From: Rhodospirillaceae bacterium
GTDB lineage: Bacteria > Pseudomonadota > Alphaproteobacteria > TMED109 > TMED131
Assembly (NCBI GenBank): GCA_902547175.1
Contig: CACCMS010000007.1
Span: 1-39,170 of the forward strand
Direction of reading: 5' to 3'
DNA: 39,170 bases
Shown here: piece by piece, positions 15,576-24,147 of the stretch
How the letters are laid out: each line of letters begins with the position of its first letter
How positions within the stretch are numbered: the first letter of the stretch is position 1
Notes under the pieces: generated by a model
What the model was told of the DNA's origin: nothing
What the model saw: only the letters and a program-made list of their open reading frames with translations
Databases searched by the model: none
Translations under genes and position numbers: made by a program

Positions 15576-15962
15576 TTACTCTAGCATTTTTTTAAGTTTT
15601 TCTTGACTATATTGATTGCCATATAAAACTGTACTGTTTAATGATACTACGCCTGCAATCATTACTGCGATTTTAATTTCCTCTTCAGTAGCACCAGCTT
15701 TTTTAGCCTCGTAAGTATGAGCCATTACACAATATTCACATTTCATGCCGGCTGCTGCTGATAAAGCAAAAAGATTAAATATCTTGGCATCAAAACCACT
15801 ATTTTTTTGAAAAGTAGCCATTTTAGTAGTTATTGTAGTATATGACTTTTTAAATGACTCAGGTTCAAATTGGGTAAAAAAATTAGGTTTAATTTGTTCA
15901 TCAGCGTTAATTAAAAAACTATTAAAAATAAATAGAATAGTAAAAGTTATTATTTTTTTCAT
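15576..15962 (-). CDS. Exported carboxymuconolactone decarboxylase/AhpD-like protein, copy 2
   Basis: This is a 128-residue paralogue of the protein at 14648-15037. I start it at the ATG at 15962, because AAAGGA lies six bases upstream; a TTG at 15977 would put that ribosome site within the gene. It has a signal peptide (1-20) and the same centre C75-x2-C78-x3-H82 in MKCEYCVMAHTYEAKKAG, followed by ATEEEIKIAVMIAGVVSLNS and the shared ending YGNQYSQEKLKKMLE. It is the second half of the duplicated secreted-protein/AhpD-like module. Confidence 0.87.
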   Translation of the reverse strand: MKKIITFTILFIFNSFLINADEQIKPNFFTQFEPESFKKSYTTITTKMATFQKNSGFDAKIFNLFALSAAAGMKCEYCVMAHTYEAKKAGATEEEIKIAVMIAGVVSLNSTVLYGNQYSQEKLKKMLE

Positions 15963-16131
15963 AATTAGTCCTTTCAAATATATAAAAATTAATAATAATA
16001 TATTTAATATAAAAATTTATAGAAAGTTTTTATTATAGTTATGTAAAATTCATGAAACTGCTTAGAGGTAGACTTAAAAAGTAATTAAGTTATCAATTTG
16101 AAATTATTTAAAACTAAACTAATTTTATATT

Positions 16132-17631
16132 ATGCAAATAGTATGGTTTAAAAGAGATTTAAGAGTTTTTGATAACGAAGCATTTAAAAAAGCTTGTGAT
16201 AAAGGTCCTATTTTGCCTCTATATATATTTGAAGAAGATTTATGGAAGAAGTCTCCAATGTGTATGAAACATTACACGTTTCTAAAACAATCACTAAATG
16301 ATTTAAATGAGGATTTAGAAAAGTTGGGGCAAACACTCATAATAGAAAAAAATAATGCAATAGCGGTTTTTAAAGAATACAAAGAAAGATACAATATAAA
16401 AACAGTATGGTCACACCAAGAAACCTGGAACTATTGGGTAAAGCAAAGAAATAATAAGTTATCAGAATGGTTCACTTCTAATAATATAAGATGGATAGAA
16501 GTTGTTCAAAATGGAGTCATTAGAAATCTAAAGTCTAGGGAAGGCTGGGCAAAGAAATGGAATATTAGGATGAACAAAAAAGTATTTAGTGTTGTGACTC
16601 AGCTTGAAAAAACTAGTGACAAAATGTATAAAATTCCCGCTCATAAAGAACTAGGTTTAAAAGAGGAAAAAAATACGAATATTATTTTAGGGGGGAGGAA
16701 GGAGGGCTTGAAATTATTAGAAAGCTTTCTTTATTATAAAGGTAAAAATTATTCTGCAGAAATGTCTTCACCAATTACTGCTATTGAAAGTTGTTCTAAA
16801 TTATCTGCACATATTTCCTTTGGAAACCTTTCAATAAAGGAGATTTTTCAAATGGGAAATAAAAGAATTGAAACTTTAAAGAATAATTCTTCTATAGAAA
16901 ATAAAGTTTGGATAAAGTCAATAAGGTCATTTCTCAAGAGACTTCATTGGCATTGCCATTTTATTCAAAAACTTGAAGATGATCCTACTATAGAGTTTAA
17001 AAACATGCATAGCCTATATGATGGTTTAAGAGAAGAAAAATTTAACGATAAATTCTTCTTCTCTTGGAAAAATGGGATAACAGGCTTTCCTTTCTTGGAT
17101 GCTTGCATGAGATCACTTAAAGTAAACGGTTGGATTAATTTTAGAATGAGAGCAATGCTAATGAGTTTTGCAAGCTATCATTTATGGCTACACTGGAAAT
17201 ATACAGCTGATTTCTTAGCCACTTTATTTATAGATTTTGAGCCTGGTATTCACTATACACAATCACAAATGCAGTCTGGTACTACAGGTATAAACAGTAT
17301 AAGGATATACAATCCTATCAAACAAGGAAAAGATCATGACCCTGAAGGTTTGTTTATAAGAAAATGGATTCCAGAATTATCTAATATTCCACAGAAAGAT
17401 ATACATACGCCATGGTTAAGCCAGGTTAAACTTAAAAATTATCCTTTCCCATTAGTAGATGAGGCAACCGCTAGAAAAGAAGCTGCAAAAAAAATTTATA
17501 ATATTAGAAATTCTAAAAAGTTTAAAGAACTGTCAAATAATATTTATTTGAAGCATGGAAGTAGAAAAATTAATTATAAAAATAAAAGAAAAAATTCAAC
17601 TAATAAAACAGATCAATTGAGTTTGTTTTAA
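16132..17631 (+). CDS. Cryptochrome/photolyase family protein
   Basis: This 499-residue flavoprotein belongs to the DNA photolyase/cryptochrome superfamily. The N-terminal photolyase domain begins QIVWFKRDLRVFDNEAF, and the FAD-binding helical domain runs from about 280 to 450 with WHCHFIQKLED, GITGFPFLDACMRSLKVNGW, then INFRMRAMLMSF, and SIRIYNPIKQGKDHDPEGLF. Light-driven repair of UV dimers is the default prediction. The segment that in E. coli photolyase reads NNGGWQWAASTGTD (with Asn378 near flavin N5) reads IHYTQSQMQSGTTGIN here. That places it in a divergent bacterial subgroup whose activity (CPD, ssDNA, 6-4 or signalling) I cannot assign. It stands alone with a Lys-rich C-terminal tail. 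Confidence 0.9.
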   Translation: MQIVWFKRDLRVFDNEAFKKACDKGPILPLYIFEEDLWKKSPMCMKHYTFLKQSLNDLNEDLEKLGQTLIIEKNNAIAVFKEYKERYNIKTVWSHQETWNYWVKQRNNKLSEWFTSNNIRWIEVVQNGVIRNLKSREGWAKKWNIRMNKKVFSVVTQLEKTSDKMYKIPAHKELGLKEEKNTNIILGGRKEGLKLLESFLYYKGKNYSAEMSSPITAIESCSKLSAHISFGNLSIKEIFQMGNKRIETLKNNSSIENKVWIKSIRSFLKRLHWHCHFIQKLEDDPTIEFKNMHSLYDGLREEKFNDKFFFSWKNGITGFPFLDACMRSLKVNGWINFRMRAMLMSFASYHLWLHWKYTADFLATLFIDFEPGIHYTQSQMQSGTTGINSIRIYNPIKQGKDHDPEGLFIRKWIPELSNIPQKDIHTPWLSQVKLKNYPFPLVDEATARKEAAKKIYNIRNSKKFKELSNNIYLKHGSRKINYKNKRKNSTNKTDQLSLF

Positions 17632-17816
17632 TATAACTTTTGAAAACTAAAGAGTTATATCTAAATATTTACTTAATATTTGGATGGCTTATATGTAGTA
17701 TAAATAATTATCTTTATTTGTTAGGTCATACATAACTATTTTTGATTAATCTAGAAGACATGTTTTTTATTTGAAGTAATTATGTTATAATAATGAATAA
17801 CAAAGAAAGGATCTAC

Positions 17817-18152
17817 ATGAGCATATATTGTATAAAAATTAAATATACTAAAGAAGCGATAAAAGGTATGATGGAGGAAGGAATAGATAGAGCTGATGCA
17901 ATGAGAAATTTAACTGAAGCATTAGGAGGCAAACTTTTATCTTTTTATGGAATGGTAGGGCAGCATTACCACGCAATGGCAATTTCAGAGGTTCCTGAAT
18001 ACGCTAATTTAAGTGCGGGTATAGTTACTGCTATGATGGCTAATACTTTAGAGGACTATAAAGTAATTCCTTTATATGAAAGCTCGGATATAACTAAGGT
18101 TTCATCTATGTATAAGGGTGTGATGTCTACTTATAAAAAGCCAGGTAATTAG
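17817..18152 (+). CDS. GYD domain-containing protein
   Basis: This 111-residue cytoplasmic protein has the GYD (PF08734) pattern: an N-terminal beta strand SIYCIKIKYTKEAIKGMMEE, then LTEALGGKLLSFYGMVGQHY containing the G-x-L-x-x-F-Y core, and a C-terminal AGIVTAMMANTLEDYKVIPL. The ATG at 17817 is preferred to one at 17793 because AAGGA lies five bases before it. GYD proteins are small dimeric alpha/beta-barrel-like proteins of unknown role, common in Alphaproteobacteria. No operon partner is evident; the next gene is convergent. Confidence 0.87.
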   Translation: MSIYCIKIKYTKEAIKGMMEEGIDRADAMRNLTEALGGKLLSFYGMVGQHYHAMAISEVPEYANLSAGIVTAMMANTLEDYKVIPLYESSDITKVSSMYKGVMSTYKKPGN

Positions 18153-18202
18153 CTTAATACAATACTAATTTAAATTTTAAGAACTCATAGAAAAAGTTAA
18201 AA

Positions 18203-18514
18203 CTATTCTGACATTTTATTTATAGCTTCTTTTTCATGCTTGAAAAGTATTTCTTCTATTTCGCTATAGGTTATGCTTATTTTTGCTTTTTGAAAGTCAT
18301 CTAAAATTTTCTTTATTACATCTTCGTGACCCGGTTCATTAAAGTCTGCCATTATTACTTCATCTATATAATTGTCAATTTTAGAGTTTTCTAGACCGAG
18401 TTTTTCTGCAGCCCATTTACCTAAACTTTTATTTCTAATAGCAGTAACTTTAAATTTTTTTTGAGTATCTAAATCTATTTTTTTCTCTAAACCTTTTTTT
18501 TTGTCATCAAACAT
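18203..18514 (-). CDS. F1-ATPase inhibitor, zeta subunit (DUF1476)
   Basis: This 103-residue protein matches the alphaproteobacterial zeta subunit that inhibits ATP hydrolysis by F1Fo-ATPase (DUF1476). Signatures are the start FDDKKKGLEKKID, the central KVTAIRNKSLGKWAAEKLGL and VIMADFNEPGHEDVIKKILD, and a C-terminal helix. The N-terminal segment is the inhibitory region known from Paracoccus. The family is essentially restricted to Alphaproteobacteria, so this gene anchors the taxonomy of the window. It is monocistronic here, away from the atp operon, as is usual. Confidence 0.92.
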   Translation of the reverse strand: MFDDKKKGLEKKIDLDTQKKFKVTAIRNKSLGKWAAEKLGLENSKIDNYIDEVIMADFNEPGHEDVIKKILDDFQKAKISITYSEIEEILFKHEKEAINKMSE

Positions 18515-18860
18515 ATTTATTCTTTTTTTTATTTTTATATTATTATTTATATATGGTATAGAATAATTTTTACAACAATTTTAATAAAATAGTATTTTAT
18601 TTAGTGTAAATAAATGTGGTATTTTAAAATATTAATAATTTTTATTATTAAAGAAATCCTGCTATCTAATTGTAATATTTGCATTTTAAAAAGTCATTCA
18701 TTCAAATTTATATAAGTGATCATTTTATAACTTTATATGTAACTTTAGTTTACCTATTAAAATCATCGTTGATAATTTAACATAATATTTTAATAAACAG
18801 GTACTATAAATTAATTAAGTAATTTCAATAATTTATTAGTGCATCAAAGAAATTTAAAAT
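18515..18860. other. 346-base intergenic region without recognisable genes
   Basis: This gap lies between the divergent zeta-subunit gene and the ATP-grasp gene. It is extremely AT-rich, with stops in all frames at short intervals, and I see no tRNA-like, hairpin or repeat structure. It presumably carries promoters for both neighbours, but no -10/-35 pair stands out above background. Confidence 0.6.
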
Positions 18861-20267
18861 GTGTTTAATGAAGTAATAAATAAATCAGCGGTAAGAGCAC
18901 CATATAACAAAGTCTTCAACTGGGCCGAAGCTTTACCTAAAAACACAATATTAAAAAAACAAATTCAGGCTGAGAATTTATTTAAAAAAATAGGAGTTAC
19001 CTTTTCGGTTTATAATAACTATGATGTTTCAGAAAGACTAATACCATTTGACCTATTTCCTAGAATACTATCTGCTTCAGAATGGATAAAAATAGAAAGA
19101 GGTATTAAACAGCGATCAATAGCTATAAATGCATTCTTAAATGATGTCTATCATCGAGCTGAAATAATTAAAGCAAAAATAATACCTGAAAAATTAATTT
19201 ATAATAATCCAGCTTATGATATTAAAATGGTCGGTTTTAACGTTCCTAAAAATATTTATAGTCCTATAATAGGAACTGACATAATTAGAACTAATGAAAT
19301 AGATTTTAAGGTATTAGAAGATAATTGCAGAACACCGTCAGGAGTTTCCTACATGATAGAGAACAGAGAAATTATGATGCGAATGTTTCCTGAGCTTTTT
19401 CAAAGCTTAAATATTGAGGCAGTTGATAGTTACCCTTCTTATTTAGTAGATATCTTGAAAAGTTTAGCTCCAAAAAAGTGTAAAGGTGATCCCAAAATAG
19501 TCATTCTTACGCCAGGACATTTAAATAGTGCTTACTATGAACATAGTTTTTTAGCAGATTTAATGGGTGTTGAATTAGTGCAAGGAAGTGACTTATATGT
19601 AAATAATAATATTACCTACATGAAAACTACTGAGGGACCAAAAAAGATAGATATTATTTATCGCAGAATAGACGATGAATATTTAGATCCTTTATATTAT
19701 AAAAATGACTCACTTTTAGGAGTTCCCGGTGTTATCAACTCATACAAAACTGGATATGTTAATATTTGTTCTGCTCCTGGAGCAGGACTGGCAGATGATA
19801 AAGCAGTCTATACATTTATGCCTGATATTATAAAATTTTATCTAGGTGAGGAGCCAATTCTTAAAAATATAAAAACCTGGAGATGTTATGATGTTAAAGA
19901 AAGCAAATATGTTATAAATAATTTAGAAAAGCTGGTTGTGAAAGAAGTTCATGGATCAGGTGGATATGGCATGCTTATAGGTTCTAAGGCTTCTAAAAAA
20001 GAATTAAATACTTTTAAAAATAAAATTAGTAAAGATCCAGAAAACTTCATAGCACAACCTATATTAGAGCTTTCAACAGTGCCAATTTTTGATAAATCTG
20101 CTCTTTCCAATAGACATGTAGATCTAAGACCATTTTCTTTAATTGGACATAAAAAATTTAAATTAGTAAGCGGAGCTTTGACTAGAGTTGCTCTTAAAAA
20201 AAATTCTTTAATAGTCAACTCCTCTCAAGGTGGAGGAGTAAAGGATACATGGGTTTTGGCAGATTGA
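18861..20267 (+). CDS. Circularly permuted ATP-grasp type 2 protein (DUF404/DUF407)
   Basis: This 468-residue cytoplasmic protein is a CP-ATP-grasp family member. Family features are NEVINKSAVRAPYNKV near the start, SVYNNYDVSERLIPFDLFPR, IERGIKQRSIAINAFLNDVY, VLEDNCRTPSGVSYMIENRE and KEVHGSGGYGMLIG, the glycine-rich ATP loop. Translation starts at GTG (18861); the first residues agree with the usual family N-terminus. It is followed after 3 bases by an alpha-E gene and then a transglutaminase gene, a conserved trio in Proteobacteria. The trio is thought to make and process an unknown peptide-like product, with the ATP-grasp as ligase. Confidence 0.92.
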   Translation: MFNEVINKSAVRAPYNKVFNWAEALPKNTILKKQIQAENLFKKIGVTFSVYNNYDVSERLIPFDLFPRILSASEWIKIERGIKQRSIAINAFLNDVYHRAEIIKAKIIPEKLIYNNPAYDIKMVGFNVPKNIYSPIIGTDIIRTNEIDFKVLEDNCRTPSGVSYMIENREIMMRMFPELFQSLNIEAVDSYPSYLVDILKSLAPKKCKGDPKIVILTPGHLNSAYYEHSFLADLMGVELVQGSDLYVNNNITYMKTTEGPKKIDIIYRRIDDEYLDPLYYKNDSLLGVPGVINSYKTGYVNICSAPGAGLADDKAVYTFMPDIIKFYLGEEPILKNIKTWRCYDVKESKYVINNLEKLVVKEVHGSGGYGMLIGSKASKKELNTFKNKISKDPENFIAQPILELSTVPIFDKSALSNRHVDLRPFSLIGHKKFKLVSGALTRVALKKNSLIVNSSQGGGVKDTWVLAD

Positions 20268-20270
20268 ATT

Positions 20271-21221
20271 ATGCTAAGTAGAACAGCAGAAAATTTATAC
20301 TGGACAGCAAGGTATTTAGAGAGAGCTGACAGCATAGTAAGATTATTAGAAGTAGCATACAGAATTTCATTAATTCCTAATACTAAGGAAGGGTATGATA
20401 ATGAATGGGAGTCAATTTTATCTACTTCAGGAATTAAAAACGAATATTTATCCATACATAAAGAAATTAAAAAAGAAAAAATAGAATTTTTTCTTTTGTT
20501 TGATGATAGAAACTCTTCTTCAGTAAAAAACTGTATTACTAATGCTAGAGAAAACATTAAAATGGTTAGAACGGCAGTAACACTAGAAGTATGGAATGCT
20601 GTTAATAGTTTCTTTTATAGTTATTTTGATTTAACAAAGAAAAAATACTTTACTAAAGACCTCCCAGAAATCATAGATTTAGTTAAAAGAAATGTTAACC
20701 TAATAAAAGGAACTATAATTAATACTCAGCTACTGAATGATGGCTTTGACTTTCTTATATTGGGAAACTATTTTGAAAGAGCAGATTTTACAGCAAGGAT
20801 TATTGATGTTAAATATTTTATATTATTACCAAGCACTAGTTTAATAGGCACTCAAATAGACAATTTTCAGTGGAGCTTAATGCTTAGATCTGTATCTTCA
20901 TACCGAGCTTTTAAGTGGGCATATGGTAATAGTGAAATAGATTATATTAAAATAATAGATTTTCTTATTTTAAATAGTAAGTGTCCAAGATCTTTATTTT
21001 TTTCTGTCGAAAAAATTAGTTATCATTTGAAAAGACTAAAAAACCATTATAAGGAAAATAAAAATTTTCCTTTAAAAATTGAAAATTTATTTAGAAAATT
21101 AAAAAAACTATCTGTTAATGATATTCTTGATGAAGGGTTACATGAATTCTTAACTACTTTTATAAAAGAAATATCATCAGTCTATTCAGATCTTGAAAAA
21201 AAATATTTCTTAGGTTCATAA
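20271..21221 (+). CDS. Alpha-E domain-containing protein (DUF403)
   Basis: This 316-residue, all-helical protein opens with MLSRTAENLYWTARYLERAD, the diagnostic start of the alpha-E (DUF403) family, and repeats a related pattern in LGNYFERADFTARIIDVKYF near residues 164-183. Its length is typical (about 310). It has no signal peptide or catalytic motif. It lies between the ATP-grasp gene (3-base gap) and the transglutaminase gene (one-base TAATG overlap), so the three are translationally coupled. Its molecular role is not established; the family is defined almost entirely by this neighbourhood. Confidence 0.93.
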   Translation: MLSRTAENLYWTARYLERADSIVRLLEVAYRISLIPNTKEGYDNEWESILSTSGIKNEYLSIHKEIKKEKIEFFLLFDDRNSSSVKNCITNARENIKMVRTAVTLEVWNAVNSFFYSYFDLTKKKYFTKDLPEIIDLVKRNVNLIKGTIINTQLLNDGFDFLILGNYFERADFTARIIDVKYFILLPSTSLIGTQIDNFQWSLMLRSVSSYRAFKWAYGNSEIDYIKIIDFLILNSKCPRSLFFSVEKISYHLKRLKNHYKENKNFPLKIENLFRKLKKLSVNDILDEGLHEFLTTFIKEISSVYSDLEKKYFLGS

Positions 21222-22027
21222 TGATTTTAACTATTAAACACCAAACTAGTTATAATTTTTATTCTAACGTTCCAAGATTGGTTCAATCTTTAAAGTTATA
21301 TCCTTCTAATTGTAAAAATCAAAAAGTAATAAAATGGAATATAAGCACTAGCATAGGACAATTGACAAAGTCTCATCAGGATGCATTGGGTCATACAATA
21401 TATAATATATACAGTGAGAGTATAATAGGAGAACAGACAATAGTTTCTGAGGGCAAAATAAATACTAAGGACTTTAACGGAGTAATGCATGGTTTAATGG
21501 ATAAGGTCAATCCTTTTTGTTTTTTAAGATTCACTCATTTAACAAAGCCTGGAGAAAAATTAATCAAATTATCAAAAAAAATTAAAAAAAAAAATGATCA
21601 AATTCAATTTTGTCATGATTTAAATACTTTAGTATCAGAAATTATAAACTTTAAAACTGGTATTACAAATAATCAAACCACTGCGGAAGAATCTTTAAAT
21701 TTAGAAAAAGGTGTTTGTCAGGATTACGCTCATATTTTAATGAGTTTATCAAAGATATTCAATATCCCTTCTAGATATGTAAATGGTTATCTAATGGATG
21801 ATAATAATATTAGTAATTATTCCTCTCATGCTTGGGTAGAAATGTATATCAATGACCTTGGCTGGGTAGGATTTGATCCTTCTCATAAAAGATGTATTGA
21901 CGAAAAATATGTTAGGATAAGTTGTGGGTATGATTTTATTGATGCTTCTCCCATTAAAGGAGTGAAACTAAATTATCTTGGAGAGGAAGCTTTAAATTTT
22001 AAATTAGATATTAATATAGAGCAATAA
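21221..22027 (+). CDS. Transglutaminase-like cysteine peptidase family protein
   Basis: This 268-residue protein has the N-terminal beta domain of bacterial transglutaminase-like proteins (LTIKHQTSYNFYSNVPRLVQ) and a transglutaminase core. The catalytic triad is visible: C166 in KGVCQDYAHI, H203 in SSHAWVEMYI and D219 in GWVGFDPSH. It has no signal peptide, so it should act in the cytoplasm as a peptidase or amide-forming enzyme. It overlaps the alpha-E stop by one base and completes the ATP-grasp/alpha-E/transglutaminase operon. The substrate is unknown, probably the product of the ATP-grasp partner. Confidence 0.92.
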   Translation: MILTIKHQTSYNFYSNVPRLVQSLKLYPSNCKNQKVIKWNISTSIGQLTKSHQDALGHTIYNIYSESIIGEQTIVSEGKINTKDFNGVMHGLMDKVNPFCFLRFTHLTKPGEKLIKLSKKIKKKNDQIQFCHDLNTLVSEIINFKTGITNNQTTAEESLNLEKGVCQDYAHILMSLSKIFNIPSRYVNGYLMDDNNISNYSSHAWVEMYINDLGWVGFDPSHKRCIDEKYVRISCGYDFIDASPIKGVKLNYLGEEALNFKLDINIEQ

Positions 22028-22062
22028 AGGATGATTAATTCTTAAAGTGTTTGCTTTTTTTT

Positions 22063-23151
22063 ATGACTAGAATGAACAGAATTGGAGTTTTAACAAGTGG
22101 AGGAGATTGTGGAGGATTAAATGCAGTAATTAGAGCTATCTTCTTACGAGCAAACAGAAAATATAATATAGAAGTTTTTGGAATAAGAAATGGAACTTTA
22201 GGATTAATAAATAGACCTTTAGATTTTCAAAAACTAACTTACAAAACTTTTCAAGGATTTCTAATTAAACAAGGAGGTACTTTTTTAGGAACTAACAGCA
22301 AAGGCGATCCTTTTAAATTTTTTAAAGATGGCAAATATATTGATGCTACAAAAAAAATAGAGGCAGCTTATAAATCTCTTAAATTAGACGGATTAATTAT
22401 TATTGGAGGAGACGGAAGCATGAAGATCCTCAAGAAAATTTCTGATTTAACTGATATAAATATAGTAGCAATACCTAAAACTATTGATAATGATGTAGGG
22501 GTAACAGAGTATTCGGTAGGATTTAATACTGCAGTTGATGCAGCTACAAAAGCTCTTGATAGTCTTCAATCAACTGCAGCTAGTCATGGAAGAGCAATGA
22601 TACTTGAAGTTATGGGAAGAGACGCAGGACATATAGCTTTAAATGCAGGAATAGCAGGCGGAGCAGATATTATTTTAATACCTGAAATAAAATATACAAT
22701 AGCTGGTATAATTAATAAATTAAATGAAATAAAAAGAAATAAAATAGGCCATTCACTTATAATCATAGCTGAGTCAGTAAAAACAGAAAATGGCGAAAAT
22801 GTTACTAATAATTATAACGATCAAATGAGATTTGGAGGAATTGGTTATTATATAGCTCAAGAAATTATGAAAAACTCTGATATAGAGTGCAGAGTAACCT
22901 CATTAGGACATATACAAAGAGGAGCTACTCCAGTTGCAATAGATAGAATCTTAGCAAGTGCCTTTGGTGTGAGCGCAGTAGACTTAATAGCAAAAAATAA
23001 ATTTAATCGATTAGTAATATGGAAGAATAGAAAGGTTATTGATGTATCAATAAATGAGGGAATTAAACATTATAGAAATGTCACTAGTGAAGATGTTTTA
23101 CTAAAAACTGCCATTTCTTTAGGTACTTATATAGGAAATACTAATAACTAA
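22063..23151 (+). CDS. 6-phosphofructokinase (group A PFK)
   Basis: This cytoplasmic glycolytic enzyme phosphorylates fructose 6-phosphate. I start it at ATG 22063 (362 residues), since a TTG 12 bases upstream adds only MLFF. Motifs are IGVLTSGGDCGGLNAVIRAI (6-25), GGDGS (115-119), PKTIDND (138-144), EVMGRDAGHIALNAGIAGGA and LGHIQRGATP. In E. coli numbering the residue after GGD is Gly104, as in ATP-dependent enzymes, while the residue before TIDND is Lys124, as in pyrophosphate-dependent ones. This mixture is seen in some ATP enzymes of the long-chain type, so the donor is probably ATP but not certain. It follows the transglutaminase gene by 35 bases and may be cotranscribed. Confidence 0.92.
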   Translation: MTRMNRIGVLTSGGDCGGLNAVIRAIFLRANRKYNIEVFGIRNGTLGLINRPLDFQKLTYKTFQGFLIKQGGTFLGTNSKGDPFKFFKDGKYIDATKKIEAAYKSLKLDGLIIIGGDGSMKILKKISDLTDINIVAIPKTIDNDVGVTEYSVGFNTAVDAATKALDSLQSTAASHGRAMILEVMGRDAGHIALNAGIAGGADIILIPEIKYTIAGIINKLNEIKRNKIGHSLIIIAESVKTENGENVTNNYNDQMRFGGIGYYIAQEIMKNSDIECRVTSLGHIQRGATPVAIDRILASAFGVSAVDLIAKNKFNRLVIWKNRKVIDVSINEGIKHYRNVTSEDVLLKTAISLGTYIGNTNN

Positions 23152-23326
23152 TTTTTTTTGTATTTTAATCAGGTATTTAGGACTAATAATATAATTATAA
23201 TTTTCTAATTAATAAAGACTAACATTAATCAAATAATTCGAAAAAGATTGCAAAAATGAATATATAAATAATTAAGCAAAAGGTATAAATTACTTAAAAA
23301 GAAGTAAATTTATAATTAGTTAGAAA

Positions 23327-24040
23327 TTACCACTTTTCTATATCAGGTCTTATTTCAACATCAAAAGACCAAGCTGATCTTTTCTGATGAGCTATATGAA
23401 ATATTTCATCTGCAATATCTTCTGGCTGAGTAAAAATTATATCTGGCTGATTAATTTGTGCTGGTATTCTTTTCCTTGTCCATGGTGTGTTTATAAAGGC
23501 ATCAATCATTACATAAGCAACATGTATTCCTTTAGGTCCAAAATCTTTAGCTAAGGATTGAGCAAGAATTCTCTGTGCTGCTTTAGTAGGAGCAAAATAG
23601 GGGGTGTTTGCTACTCCTCTTTTTGCTGCAGTATTTCCAGTAATAATTATTGCACCTTTTTTATTCTTTATCATACCGGGTATTAATTGATGAGCTAAGT
23701 ACATTAGAGAGGTAGTATTTATTCTAAAGTTTTCTTCTAACCATTCAGGCTTACCTTCAAGTAGTTTTTCAAAATTACCTTTTACAGCATTATGAATAAG
23801 TATTTCAGGAGTGCCCATTAAACCTTTTACTTGTTTACAAGTTTCTTGTAACGTAGGTAAATCTGAAACATCGCAAGTGAATCCTTTTGAGTTTGGTATT
23901 TCATTTTCTAAATTAGACAGTCTACTTTTATCTCTTGCTATCATAGCTATATGATAGCCTGCTTTAGCAAATCTTCTCGCTGTATAAGCACCTGTACCAT
24001 CTCCAACACCTGTGATCATGCAAACTGATTTTTGTTCCAT
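23327..24040 (-). CDS. SDR family protein lacking the canonical catalytic tyrosine
   Basis: This 237-residue protein has a Rossmann nucleotide-binding motif TGVGDGTG (10-17), the structural NAG-type motif as HNAVKG (83-88) and RINTTSLMYLAHQL. The active-site region reads ITGNTAAKRGVANTPYFAPT-K153. In classical SDRs the pattern is S...YxxxK, but here residue 149 (four before K153) is Phe, Y148 is one position off, and the Ser position is Asn136. A subgroup of SDRs with FAxxK and a following GPKGIHVAYVMIDA is known, of unclear activity. It may be a non-canonical reductase or a binding protein. It stands alone, divergent from the adenylate cyclase region. Confidence 0.87.
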   Translation of the reverse strand: MEQKSVCMITGVGDGTGAYTARRFAKAGYHIAMIARDKSRLSNLENEIPNSKGFTCDVSDLPTLQETCKQVKGLMGTPEILIHNAVKGNFEKLLEGKPEWLEENFRINTTSLMYLAHQLIPGMIKNKKGAIIITGNTAAKRGVANTPYFAPTKAAQRILAQSLAKDFGPKGIHVAYVMIDAFINTPWTRKRIPAQINQPDIIFTQPEDIADEIFHIAHQKRSAWSFDVEIRPDIEKW

Positions 24041-24147
24041 AAATTTATTTTAAATATTTCATTTAAGTCAATCTCATAAGCTATAAATAACTAGAGGTGA
24101 TTGTTAAAATACTTGCTACGTTCATCATATGATATAGTATAATTAAT

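Noticed and set aside
17631..17660. Possible stem ATATAACT/AGTTATAT after the photolyase gene
   Set aside because: All A-T apart from one pair, with a 14-base loop and no T-run; not credible as a terminator in DNA of this composition.
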